A stretch of 64,000 nucleotides of DNA from Betaproteobacteria bacterium (GTDB taxonomy: Bacteria > Pseudomonadota > Gammaproteobacteria > Burkholderiales > Casimicrobiaceae). The stretch lies in contig WRFN01000002.1 in assembly GCA_009778785.1 (NCBI GenBank), positions 62,001 through 126,000 of the forward strand, given 5' to 3'. The notes under the pieces are model-generated. The model searched no databases and was not told the DNA's origin. It saw only the letters and a program-made list of their open reading frames with translations. Position 1 is the stretch's first letter. Each line of letters starts with the position of its first letter. Both the position numbers and the translations under genes were made by a program. Positions 50,990-59,929 of the stretch are shown one piece after another.

Positions 50990-53626
50990 ATGAATCACCT
51001 CTATCGCCAATCCCTCCCGGGCACTGATCTGGATTACTTCAACGCCCGTCAAGCCGTCAATGCCTTGCAACCGGGCGCGTGGGCCAAGCTGCCCTACACC
51101 GCTCGCGTGCATGCCGAAAACCTCGTGCGTTGCGCCGACCCCGTCCATTTAAACGATTATCTCACCCAACTGATCGAGCGTCGCCGCGATCTGGATTTTC
51201 CGTGGTTTCCGGTGCGCGTGGTGTGTCACGATATTCTGGGACAAACCGCGCTGGTGGACTTGGCCGGCCTGCGCGACGCCATCGCGGCGCAAGGCGGCGA
51301 CCCGGCGGCGGTGAATCCCGTCGTGCCGGTGCAACTCATCGTCGATCACTCGCTGGCCGTCGAGTGCGGCGGCTTTGATCCTGACGCCTTCCGAAAAAAT
51401 CGGGAGATCGAGGATCGCCGCAATGAAGACCGCTTCCACTTCATCGAGTGGACCAAGCGCGCTTTCGACAACGTGGATGTGATTCCGGCGGGCAACGGCA
51501 TCATGCACCAGATCAATCTGGAAAAAATGTCGCCGGTGGTTTATGTGCGCGACGGCGTGGCGTTCCCCGACACTTGCGTCGGCACCGACAGCCACACGCC
51601 ACACGTCGATGCGCTCGGCGTGATCGCCGTCGGCGTCGGCGGACTGGAAGCGGAAAACGTGATGCTGGGCCGCGCTTCGTGGATGCGGTTGCCCGACATT
51701 GTCGGCGTCGAACTGAGTGGTCGTCGTCAACCCGGCATCACCGCCACTGACGTGGTGCTGGCCTTGACCGAATTTTTGCGCCAACAAAAAGTAGTCGGTG
51801 CCTATGTCGAGTTCTACGGCGAAGGCGCCGGAAATTTATCGATCGGCGACCGCGCTACCATCTCCAACATGTGCCCGGAGTACGGCGCTACCGCCGCGCT
51901 GTTCTACATCGACTCGCAAACCATCGACTATCTGAAACTCACCGGTCGCAACGACGCGCAAGTGAAGCTGGTTGAGAACTACGCCAAAACCGCCGGTTTC
52001 TGGGCGAACGATCTCAAGACCGCGCAGTACGAGCGCGTGTTGAAGTTCGACCTCTCCACAGTGGTGCGCAACATGGCCGGTCCCTCGAACCCGCATCGGC
52101 GCTTGCCGACTTCGGCCTTGCGCGAGCGCGGCATCGCGGTGGATCTGGACAAGGCGCGCGCCGAAGAAGCGCAAGGCTTGCTGCCCGACGGCGCGGTCAT
52201 CATCGCCGCCATCACCAGTTGCACCAACACCAGCAACCCGCGCAACGTGATCGCCGCTGCGCTCCTGGCGCGCAACGCCAACGCGCGCGGACTGACGCGC
52301 AAGCCCTGGGTTAAAACGTCGTTAGCGCCCGGCTCGAAAACCGTCGATCTTTATCTGAAAGAAGCGAATCTGCTGGCCGATCTGGAAAAACTCGGCTTCG
52401 GCATCGTCGCCTTTGCCTGTACCACTTGCAACGGCATGAGCGGCGCGCTCGATCCGAAGATTCAGCAGGAGATTATCGCGCGCGATCTGTACGCCACCGC
52501 CGTGCTCTCCGGCAATCGCAATTTCGACGGCCGCATCCACCCGTACGCCAAACAAGCGTTTCTGGCCTCGCCGCCGCTGGTGGTGGCCTACGCCATCGCC
52601 GGCACCGTGCGCTTCGACATCGAACAAGATGTGCTGGGTACGGATGCGCAGGGCAAACCGGTGCGTTTGAAAGACATCTGGCCGACCGACGAAGAAATCG
52701 ACGCCATCGTCAAAGCGAGCGTCAAGCCCGAAATGTTCCGTCAGGTTTATGAGCCGATGTTTGCCGCGCGTGTTGACAGTGGCGCCGCGAGCAACGCCAA
52801 GGTCAGCCCGCAATACGACTGGCGACCGCAGTCCACCTACATCCGTCGTCCGCCGTACTGGGACACCGAAGGCATGGGCGCGCTGGCCGCCAATCCGCGC
52901 ACGCTCAAGGGCATGCGCCCGCTGGCTTTGCTGCCCGACAACATCACCACCGATCACCTCTCGCCCTCCAACGCCATCATGATGAACTCGGCGGCGGGCG
53001 AATACCTGCACAAGATGGGCTTGCCGGAGGAAGACTTCAATTCCTACGCCACCCATCGCGGCGATCATTTGACCGCGATGCGCGCCACCTTCGCCAATCC
53101 CACACTGAAAAACGAAATGGTGCGCAACGCCGACGGCAGCGTCAAAGCCGGTTCACTGGCGCGCGTCGAACCGGAAGGCCAAGTGGTGCGCATGTGGGAA
53201 GCGATTGAAACGTACCTGAACCGCAAGCAGCCGCTCATCGTGATTGCCGGAACGGATTACGGTCAGGGTTCCAGCCGCGACTGGGCCGCCAAAGGCGTCC
53301 GCCTCGCCGGCGTCGAGACAGTGGTGGCCGAAAGTTTCGAGCGCATTCACCGCACCAACTTGATCGGAATGGGCGTACTGCCTCTGGAGTTCAAGCCCGG
53401 TTCCAACCGATTGACGCTTCAACTCGACGGCACCGAAACCTACGATGTCGAAGGCGAATTGGCGCCGCGCGCTGAACTGACGCTGGCGGTTCATCGTCGA
53501 AACGGCAAGACTGAGCGCGTGCCGGTCATCTGCCGCCTCGATACCGCCGAGGAAGTTTCGGTCTATAAAGCCGGTGGCGTTCTGCAACGCTTCGCGCAGG
53601 ATTTTCTGGCCTCGGCAACGGCTTAA
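50990..53626 (+). CDS. acnD: Fe/S-dependent 2-methylisocitrate dehydratase
   Basis: MNHLYRQSLPGTDLDYFNARQAVNALQPGAWAKLPYTARVHAENLVRC; GTDSHTPHVDALGVIAVGVGGLEAENVMLGR; TSCTNTSNPRNVIAAALLARNA; followed by prpF. Confidence 0.96.
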   Translation: MNHLYRQSLPGTDLDYFNARQAVNALQPGAWAKLPYTARVHAENLVRCADPVHLNDYLTQLIERRRDLDFPWFPVRVVCHDILGQTALVDLAGLRDAIAAQGGDPAAVNPVVPVQLIVDHSLAVECGGFDPDAFRKNREIEDRRNEDRFHFIEWTKRAFDNVDVIPAGNGIMHQINLEKMSPVVYVRDGVAFPDTCVGTDSHTPHVDALGVIAVGVGGLEAENVMLGRASWMRLPDIVGVELSGRRQPGITATDVVLALTEFLRQQKVVGAYVEFYGEGAGNLSIGDRATISNMCPEYGATAALFYIDSQTIDYLKLTGRNDAQVKLVENYAKTAGFWANDLKTAQYERVLKFDLSTVVRNMAGPSNPHRRLPTSALRERGIAVDLDKARAEEAQGLLPDGAVIIAAITSCTNTSNPRNVIAAALLARNANARGLTRKPWVKTSLAPGSKTVDLYLKEANLLADLEKLGFGIVAFACTTCNGMSGALDPKIQQEIIARDLYATAVLSGNRNFDGRIHPYAKQAFLASPPLVVAYAIAGTVRFDIEQDVLGTDAQGKPVRLKDIWPTDEEIDAIVKASVKPEMFRQVYEPMFAARVDSGAASNAKVSPQYDWRPQSTYIRRPPYWDTEGMGALAANPRTLKGMRPLALLPDNITTDHLSPSNAIMMNSAAGEYLHKMGLPEEDFNSYATHRGDHLTAMRATFANPTLKNEMVRNADGSVKAGSLARVEPEGQVVRMWEAIETYLNRKQPLIVIAGTDYGQGSSRDWAAKGVRLAGVETVVAESFERIHRTNLIGMGVLPLEFKPGSNRLTLQLDGTETYDVEGELAPRAELTLAVHRRNGKTERVPVICRLDTAEEVSVYKAGGVLQRFAQDFLASATA

Positions 53627-53643
53627 ATAAAACAGGAGTCAAC

Positions 53644-54831
53644 ATGGCATTCCCTCCCCAGATCAAAATTCCCGCCACCTACATGCGCGGCGGCACCAGC
53701 AAGGGCGTCTTTTTCCGTTTGCAGGATTTGCCCGAACCGGCGCGTCAGCCTGGCGCTGCGCGCGATGCGCTGCTGATGCGCGTGGTCGGCAGTCCCGATC
53801 CCTATGGAAAACAAATCGACGGCATGGGCGGCGCGACTTCCAGCACCAGCAAGACGGTGATTCTCTCGAAAAGCGCGCGCCCCGATCACGATGTCGATTA
53901 TCTGTTCGGACAAGTCGCCATCGACAAAGCGCTGGTGGACTGGTCGGGCAACTGCGGCAATCTCTCTGCCGCTGTCGGCCCTTTTGCGATTGCCAACGGC
54001 CTGCTGCCGTCTGAGCGCATTCCGCGTGACGGATTGTGCACGGTGCGAATCTGGCAAGCCAACATCAACAAAACTATCATCGCTCATGTGCCGATCACGA
54101 ACGGTCAGGTGCAGGAAACCGGCGACTTTGAGCTCGACGGCGTCACCTTCCCCGCCGCTGAGGTACAACTGGAATTTCTCGATCCTGCCGACGAAGGCGA
54201 AGACGGCGGTTCCATGTTTCCCACCGGGCGACTGGTCGATGATCTGGAAGTGCCGAACGTGGGTACGTTCAAGGCCACGTTGATCAACGCCGGTATCCCG
54301 ACCATTTTTCTCAACGCACAAGACATCGGCTACACCGGAACCGAACTGCAAAGCGTCATCAATGGCGACAAAAAGGCGCTGGAGCGCTTTGAAACCATTC
54401 GGGCGTGGGGCGCTGTGAAGATGGGACTCATCAAGGACATCGCCGAAGCCGCCACGCGACAACACACGCCGAAAGTTGCCTTCGTCGCGCCGCCGCGAGA
54501 CTATGTGGCCTCCAGCGGCAAAGCGATTGCCGCGAGTGACGTGGATTTGCTGGTACGCGCCCTCTCGATGGGGCAACTGCATCACGCGATGATGGGTACG
54601 GCGGCGGTTGCCATCGGCACGGCGGCGGCGGTACCCGGTACACTCGTCAACCTCGCGGCGGGCGGCGGCACCCGCAACGCCGTTCGCTTCGGCCACCCTT
54701 CCGGCACGCTCAGAGTCGGCGCAGAAGTGAAGGAAGAAGGCGGCCAATGGGTCGTCACCAAAGTTCTGATGAGTCGCAACGCCCGCGTGCTGATGGAAGG
54801 CTTCGTGCGCATCCCTTACAACAGTTTTTAA
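53644..54831 (+). CDS. prpF: 2-methylaconitate cis-trans isomerase
   Basis: KIPATYMRGGTSKGVFFRLQDLPEPARQPGAARDALLMRVVGSPDPYGKQIDGMGGATSSTSKTVILS; DWSGNCGNLSAAVGPFAI. Confidence 0.96.
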   Translation: MAFPPQIKIPATYMRGGTSKGVFFRLQDLPEPARQPGAARDALLMRVVGSPDPYGKQIDGMGGATSSTSKTVILSKSARPDHDVDYLFGQVAIDKALVDWSGNCGNLSAAVGPFAIANGLLPSERIPRDGLCTVRIWQANINKTIIAHVPITNGQVQETGDFELDGVTFPAAEVQLEFLDPADEGEDGGSMFPTGRLVDDLEVPNVGTFKATLINAGIPTIFLNAQDIGYTGTELQSVINGDKKALERFETIRAWGAVKMGLIKDIAEAATRQHTPKVAFVAPPRDYVASSGKAIAASDVDLLVRALSMGQLHHAMMGTAAVAIGTAAAVPGTLVNLAAGGGTRNAVRFGHPSGTLRVGAEVKEEGGQWVVTKVLMSRNARVLMEGFVRIPYNSF

Positions 54832-54846
54832 TGATCTGAAAACACC

Positions 54847-55707
54847 ATGTCCACACGCAAACAACTCAAAGCCATCGTCGAAGCCCGTCGCGGCGCCATC
54901 GTTCCCGGCGCTTTCAACGCGCTCTCGGCCAAGATCATCGAAGACCTGGGCTTCGAGGCGATCTACGTCACCGGCGCCGGCGTCACCAACATGTGGTTCG
55001 CCATGCCCGATCAAGGCTTCATGGGACTGACCGACATCGCCGATCACACGGCGCGTATCCGCGATGCGGTCAGTCTGCCGCTGATCGTCGATGCCGACAC
55101 CGGCTTCGGCAACGCGCTGAACGTGCGCCACACCGTGCGCACGCTGGAACGCGCCGGCGCCGACTGCATCCAGTTTGAAGATCAAGTCGCGCCCAAACGG
55201 TGCGGCCACTTCTCAGGTAAGGAAGTAATCTCCACCGACGAAGCCGTCAGCAAAATCAAGGCAGCAGTCGATGCGCGGCGCGACGCCGACTTGATGATTA
55301 TGGCGCGCACCGATGCGTGTGCCACGCAGGGCTTCGAAGCGGCGATCGAACGCGCGCAAAAGTTCGCCGAAGCCGGCGCCGACATCCTGTTTGTCGAAGC
55401 CGTCACGAAGGCCGAAGAAGTGCGCGCGCTGCCCCAGCGTCTGTCGAAACCGCAACTGATGAACATGGTGATCGGCGGCCGCACCCCGATCTTCAACGCT
55501 ACCCAACTCGCCGAATTGGGCTACGGCATCGTTCTCTACGCCAACGCCGCGCTGCAAGGCGCTGTTGCCGGAATGCAGAAGGCGCTGACCGTGCTGCGCG
55601 ACGAGAAAGAAGTGCAGGAGTCCAGCGGCTTGGTTACGCCCTTCGCCGAACGCCAGCGACTGGTCAGCAAACCGGAATGGGATGCTTTGGAAAAAAAATA
55701 TACCTGA
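54847..55707 (+). CDS. prpB: 2-methylisocitrate lyase
   Basis: IVPGAFNALSAKIIEDLGFEAIYVTGAGVTNMWFAMPDQGFMGLTDIADH; LIVDADTGFGNALNVRHTVRTLERAGADCIQFEDQVAPKRCGHFSGKEVIS. Confidence 0.96.
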   Translation: MSTRKQLKAIVEARRGAIVPGAFNALSAKIIEDLGFEAIYVTGAGVTNMWFAMPDQGFMGLTDIADHTARIRDAVSLPLIVDADTGFGNALNVRHTVRTLERAGADCIQFEDQVAPKRCGHFSGKEVISTDEAVSKIKAAVDARRDADLMIMARTDACATQGFEAAIERAQKFAEAGADILFVEAVTKAEEVRALPQRLSKPQLMNMVIGGRTPIFNATQLAELGYGIVLYANAALQGAVAGMQKALTVLRDEKEVQESSGLVTPFAERQRLVSKPEWDALEKKYT

Positions 55708-55738
55708 TCTGTGGCTTGGATGTTGCTGGATTGTCATG

Positions 55739-55825
55739 TGGTGCCCGAGACCGGACTCGAACCGGTACAGCCTTGCGGCCGAGGGATTTTAAGTCCCTTG
55801 TGTCTACCTATTTCACCACCCGGGC
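55739..55825 (-). tRNA. tRNA-Leu (TAA)
   Basis: Minus strand GCCCGGGTGGTGAAATAGGTAGACACAAGGGACTTAAAATCCCTCGGCCGCAAGGCTGTACCGGTTCGAGTCCGGTCTCGGGCACCA. Confidence 0.97.
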
Positions 55826-55954
55826 GGGTTTGACAACAGATCGCAGCGCTTGTGATGGGTTTCGCTGACGCTCTATCAACGTCACGCTTTTTTATTATAC
55901 GTGATCGTCGGCGAAATAGCGCCGCGTCTCTGCCAAAGCAAGCAGCCTGCCCCA

Positions 55955-55989
55955 TAAAAAACGTCATCCCCGCCCAAGCGGAGATGACG
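55955..55989 (-). terminator. terminator 3' of ackA
   Basis: Minus strand CGTCATC-TCCGCTTGGGCGGG-GATGACG-TTTTTTATG. Confidence 0.8.
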
Positions 55990-56013
55990 CCCCAAACAAC
56001 TACCTCAAACCTC

Positions 56014-57207
56014 TTACAGCTTCGATACGATGTCTTTCGTGTCGCGCGCGATCACCAGCTCTTCGTTGGTCATCACCATCATGGAACGCACGGTCGCGCC
56101 ATCCGCTGAAAAGTCCATGCTCTTGCCGCGCTTGCTGTTTTTCTCCGAATCGATTTTCACGCCCAGATAGCCGAGATAAGCGCAAACTTTTTCGCGCAGC
56201 AGCGAGCTGTTTTCACCCAGTCCAGCAGTGAACACGACCGCGTCCACGCCGTTCATCGCAGCGGCGTAGCGACCGATGTAGCTCGCGACGCGGTAATAGT
56301 AGATTTCCAACGCTTCGTCGGCTTGCTCGTTGCCGTCCTGCTTCGCCTGAAAGATGTCTCTGAAGTCATTGGAGACGCCGGACAAGCCGAGCAGCCCCGA
56401 TTTCTTGTTGAACATGTCGATCACTTGCGGCGCGGTTAGTTTTTCCTTTTCCATCAGGTAGGGCACAATGGCAGCGTCGATGTCGCCAGTGCGGGTGCCC
56501 ATGACCAGCCCTTCCAGCGGCGTGAAGCCCATCGAGGTATCGACCGAGCGACCGTTTTCAATCGCGCAGATGCTGGCGCCGTTGCCCAAATGGCAAGTAA
56601 TGATTTTCAGCTTGTTGTATGGACGACCCAGCATTTCCGCCGCCTTCATCGACACATATTTGTGGCTGGTGCCGTGAAAGCCGTATTTGCGGATTTTGTA
56701 GGTGTCGTACAGTTTATGAGGAAGCGCGTACATGTACGCTTTTTTCGGCATGGTTTGATGAAACGCCGTGTCGAAAACGCCCACTTGCGGCACGCCGGGC
56801 AGATTCTTTTTGCTGGCGCGAATCCCGAGAAGGTTCGGCGGGTTGTGCAGCGGCGCCATGTCGGAGCAATCTTCGAGCGCCTTTTCCACCGCGTCGTTGA
56901 TCAACACGGAATCGCTGAAAAATTCACCGCCGTGTACCACACGATGCCCCACCGCAACGATCTCGTTGATGTTGGCAATCACGCCGTGTTCTTTGCTCAA
57001 CAGCGCATCCAGCATGACTTTGATGGCGGCGGTGTGATCCGGCATGGGAACATCGGAGATGAATTCCTCGGCGCCGCGTTCGTGTTTCAGACGACCGTCG
57101 ATGCCGATACGCTCACAGAGACCCTTGGCCAGCAAAGTCTCGTCATCCATGTTCAACAGTTGGTACTTCAATGAAGAACTGCCGCAGTTGACGACCAGAA
57201 TTTTCAT
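56014..57207 (-). CDS. ackA: acetate kinase
   Basis: MKILVVNCGSSSLKYQLLNMDDETLLAKGLCERIG; VGHRVVHGGEFFSDS; VFDTAFHQTMP; HGTSHKYVS; GMGFTPLEGLVMGTRTGDIDAA-like DTSMGFTPLEGLVMGTRTGDID. Confidence 0.97.
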   Translation of the reverse strand: MKILVVNCGSSSLKYQLLNMDDETLLAKGLCERIGIDGRLKHERGAEEFISDVPMPDHTAAIKVMLDALLSKEHGVIANINEIVAVGHRVVHGGEFFSDSVLINDAVEKALEDCSDMAPLHNPPNLLGIRASKKNLPGVPQVGVFDTAFHQTMPKKAYMYALPHKLYDTYKIRKYGFHGTSHKYVSMKAAEMLGRPYNKLKIITCHLGNGASICAIENGRSVDTSMGFTPLEGLVMGTRTGDIDAAIVPYLMEKEKLTAPQVIDMFNKKSGLLGLSGVSNDFRDIFQAKQDGNEQADEALEIYYYRVASYIGRYAAAMNGVDAVVFTAGLGENSSLLREKVCAYLGYLGVKIDSEKNSKRGKSMDFSADGATVRSMMVMTNEELVIARDTKDIVSKL

Positions 57208-57233
57208 ATTTAACGCCTCCTTGGTGGTGTTTG

Positions 57234-58229
57234 TTATAAGCCTTGCGCCTGCGCAGCGGTGATGATGATCACGCCCACAATGTCCTCAGCGGAACACCCG
57301 CGCGACAAATCATTGACCGGCTTGGCGATCCCCTGCGTCACCGGCCCGTAAGCCTTCGCTTTCGCCAGCCGCTCGGTCAGCTTGTAGCCGATATTACCCG
57401 AATCCAAGTCAGGGAACACCAACACGTTCGCTTTTCCAGCCACGGGGTTGCCGGGCGCTTTCCGCTCGCCGATGGACGGGATGATGGCCGCGTCCAACTG
57501 GAATTCGCCGTCCACCTTCAAATTCGGCGCGGCCGCCTTGACCAGCCGCACGGCTTCTGTCACCTTGTCCACGTCGCCGTGCTTGGCGCTGCCCATCGTC
57601 GAATGCGACAACAGCGCAACTACCGGCTCGGCTTTCACCAACTGCCGACACGATGTCGCGGCGCTCTGAGCGATCATCGACAGTTCTTCGGCGGTCGGAT
57701 TTTGCACCAGCGCGCAGTCCGAGAAGACGAACGTGCCGCCCTGCCCGTACTCGCAATCGGGAACAACCATGATGAAGCACGACGACACCAGCTTGATGCC
57801 CGGCGCCGTTTTCAGGATTTGCAGGCTGGGACGCAGCACATCCGCCGTAGCGTGAATCGCGCCCGACACCATCCCGTCGGCGATGCCTTCCTTCACCAGC
57901 ATCACGCCCAGATACATCGGATCTTCGCGTAGCAGCGCCGCCGCCTCTTTCACCGTCATTCCTTTGGATTTACGCAGCTCCGCCAGCTTCTCCGCCAACT
58001 CGCCCATGCGGCCATAAGTGGCCGGGTCGATAAACTCCGCGCCCTCCAGATTCAGGCCGGCGGCTTTTTCCGTGATGGCTTTGCGGTCGCCGATCAAGAT
58101 GATGCGCGCCAGTTTTTCCGCCAGCACCGTATGAGCGGCCTGCAAATTCCTCGGCTCAAAGGACTCCGGTAAAACGATTGTTTTCAAATCAGCCTTGGCG
58201 CGTTGCTTGATACTTTCGAGAAAATCCAT
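57234..58229 (-). CDS. pta: phosphate acetyltransferase
   Basis: MDFLESIKQRAKADLKTIVLPESFEPRNLQAAHTVLAEKLARIILIGD; DGMVSGAIHATADVLRPSLQILKTAPGIKLVSS; VLVFPDLDSGNIGYKLTERLAKAKAYGPVTQG. Confidence 0.95.
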   Translation of the reverse strand: MDFLESIKQRAKADLKTIVLPESFEPRNLQAAHTVLAEKLARIILIGDRKAITEKAAGLNLEGAEFIDPATYGRMGELAEKLAELRKSKGMTVKEAAALLREDPMYLGVMLVKEGIADGMVSGAIHATADVLRPSLQILKTAPGIKLVSSCFIMVVPDCEYGQGGTFVFSDCALVQNPTAEELSMIAQSAATSCRQLVKAEPVVALLSHSTMGSAKHGDVDKVTEAVRLVKAAAPNLKVDGEFQLDAAIIPSIGERKAPGNPVAGKANVLVFPDLDSGNIGYKLTERLAKAKAYGPVTQGIAKPVNDLSRGCSAEDIVGVIIITAAQAQGL

Positions 58230-58274
58230 GTTGTCGCTCCTTTCGTTTATTGAATATGGATCAATGGGTTGAAT

Positions 58275-58628
58275 TCAGTTCTTGCGGAAAACGATTCTCT
58301 GCGGAAAAATCCCGTCCGGGGCACAGGATGCCAGCGCCCTTTTCATTCGCCGCGTATGTTTGACGGTTGTACACCAGCCCTGTACGAAAATCAACCTCAC
58401 AGGCTTTGTGGGTACCGAATGCGACGACGACGCCATCCTCGGGCTGACGCAGCGAAACCCCAACACATCACCGTCACATGCCAGCAGATCGCCGCAAGGT
58501 TTTCGGAAAGAACCTTCCGCGTCGCTTTTCTTGTCTATTGCGATGATTTTGAATTTCTTGCCCAGCAGTCAGGTTATCGTCGCCCCTGCTGGCCCAAGAC
58601 CGATGATTGCAATATCGTAGGCGCTCAT
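58275..58628 (-). pseudogene. degraded FAD-dependent oxidoreductase (geranylgeranyl-reductase-like N-terminus)
   Basis: Minus strand from ATG 58628: MSAYDIAIIGLGPAGATIT*LLGKKFKIIAIDKKSDAEGSFRKPCGDLLACDGDV...; in-frame TGA at 58569-58571 after the GxGxxG motif, and no catalytic C-terminus. Confidence 0.7.
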
Positions 58629-58656
58629 GAATGCAGCTTGCTATCGAGCGCGTTCT

Positions 58657-59322
58657 TCAACTTTCCTTCTTCCCTTTCCTTTGGTCAAACACATTCATCT
58701 GTCCGCGCAACTTTTCCAGAAAACGCCGATGGCTCATCACCCAAACGACGGCCGGAATCACCGTCGGCAGGATCAACGAGCCGAACTGGTAGGCGAACGC
58801 CACGACTTCGCGTTGCAGCGATGAGAAGCCGACTTGTGACGCGATGAAAGGCCCCGCCGAAAAATTGACGTTCTTGAGAAAATCGGCAGTCACACCCCAA
58901 GCGATGAACGGCACGATCACGAGGTAGCCGATCAGCAGTTTTTTCCAGCCGCCCTTTTCACGTGCGGCGAGAACCAGCGCCGCCAGCATCGGCAAGCCGA
59001 ACGAGTACAGCAGCGCGTTGACTTCAACCGTAACGGCGGAGTTGTCGGCCATCGCTTCGCCCGGTCGCAGCGATGTCCAGAAAATCAGATTGCGCGACTC
59101 CATCGTGATGTGTTTCACCAGATCGTCGAAAGCCAGTTGGGTGAATGCTTGCGCCAACAGCTTGGCGGGAAAAATCAGAATCGGCGCCGCGAAATACCAG
59201 ATCACAAACATCAGCGGCAACCAAGCAAAAGTAATGAGCACGAAACGCAGTAACGGCGAACGCCCGCGTTTTTCAGTTTTTGGCGACGCTTCGGCTTTGG
59301 GCTGATTGTCTTCCGGCGACAT
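58657..59322 (-). CDS. exosortase H-associated membrane protein
   Basis: Multi-TM protein (PLLRFVLITFAWLPLMFVIWYFAAPILIFPAKLLAQ...) located directly downstream of exosortase H and co-directional. Confidence 0.75.
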   Translation of the reverse strand: MSPEDNQPKAEASPKTEKRGRSPLLRFVLITFAWLPLMFVIWYFAAPILIFPAKLLAQAFTQLAFDDLVKHITMESRNLIFWTSLRPGEAMADNSAVTVEVNALLYSFGLPMLAALVLAAREKGGWKKLLIGYLVIVPFIAWGVTADFLKNVNFSAGPFIASQVGFSSLQREVVAFAYQFGSLILPTVIPAVVWVMSHRRFLEKLRGQMNVFDQRKGKKES

Positions 59323-59331
59323 CGTGGGTTC

Positions 59332-59907
59332 CTACGCGAGTCCCGCAATTTGTGGCGCGGCTTGCGCTTCAGTTTTCACTGCGGCTTCTACAGGCGGCGC
59401 ACCACCGCCATCCTGATCGTTCGAGTTCTTCTCTCTGGGCAGCAACCGAATCCAGATCAGAAAAACAATCAGCACGTCGAGCATGATGAGCGCCTGCCAA
59501 ACGTAAAGGTGCGCCCAATCGAAGGCTTTCTGATTCCATTGCCCCAGATAAAACAGGCTGATCACGCGCACAATGTTCAGCGCTTGTACTGCCACGAAAC
59601 CACTGATGATACCGATGATTTTATTTTTCCACGGCGCCGGAAACGCCAGCATCGCCGCCACCAATACAATCGTTGCCTCGATGCCGTTGCAACCTCTTTC
59701 GATCGACACGCCGAAGCCGTTGGTGAGGCTGCGCATCACTTTCCCCGTCGCTTCGACATGGCTGTCGAACAAGGTGACGAGCCAGGTGGAGATTTGAGCC
59801 AGCGCGTTGGTCCACGGATCAACGAACCAGTTTTCCGCCCACGGCGTCAACTCCAACCCGAAAAGGACGGCAAGAATGATGACAAAGAGGATGAAAAAAC
59901 GCACCAT
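59332..59907 (-). CDS. xrtH: exosortase H
   Basis: Exosortase catalytic layout: Cys in ERGCNGIEATIVLVAAMLAFP, Arg in VQALNIVRVISLFYLGQ, His in FDWAHLYVWQALI; multi-TM. Confidence 0.88.
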   Translation of the reverse strand: MVRFFILFVIILAVLFGLELTPWAENWFVDPWTNALAQISTWLVTLFDSHVEATGKVMRSLTNGFGVSIERGCNGIEATIVLVAAMLAFPAPWKNKIIGIISGFVAVQALNIVRVISLFYLGQWNQKAFDWAHLYVWQALIMLDVLIVFLIWIRLLPREKNSNDQDGGGAPPVEAAVKTEAQAAPQIAGLA

Positions 59908-59929
59908 GAACGGATTCTATCATCAGGAA

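Noticed and set aside
53623-55209. 528-aa minus-strand ORF
   Set aside because: Antisense to prpF and prpB, which have unambiguous homology on the plus strand.
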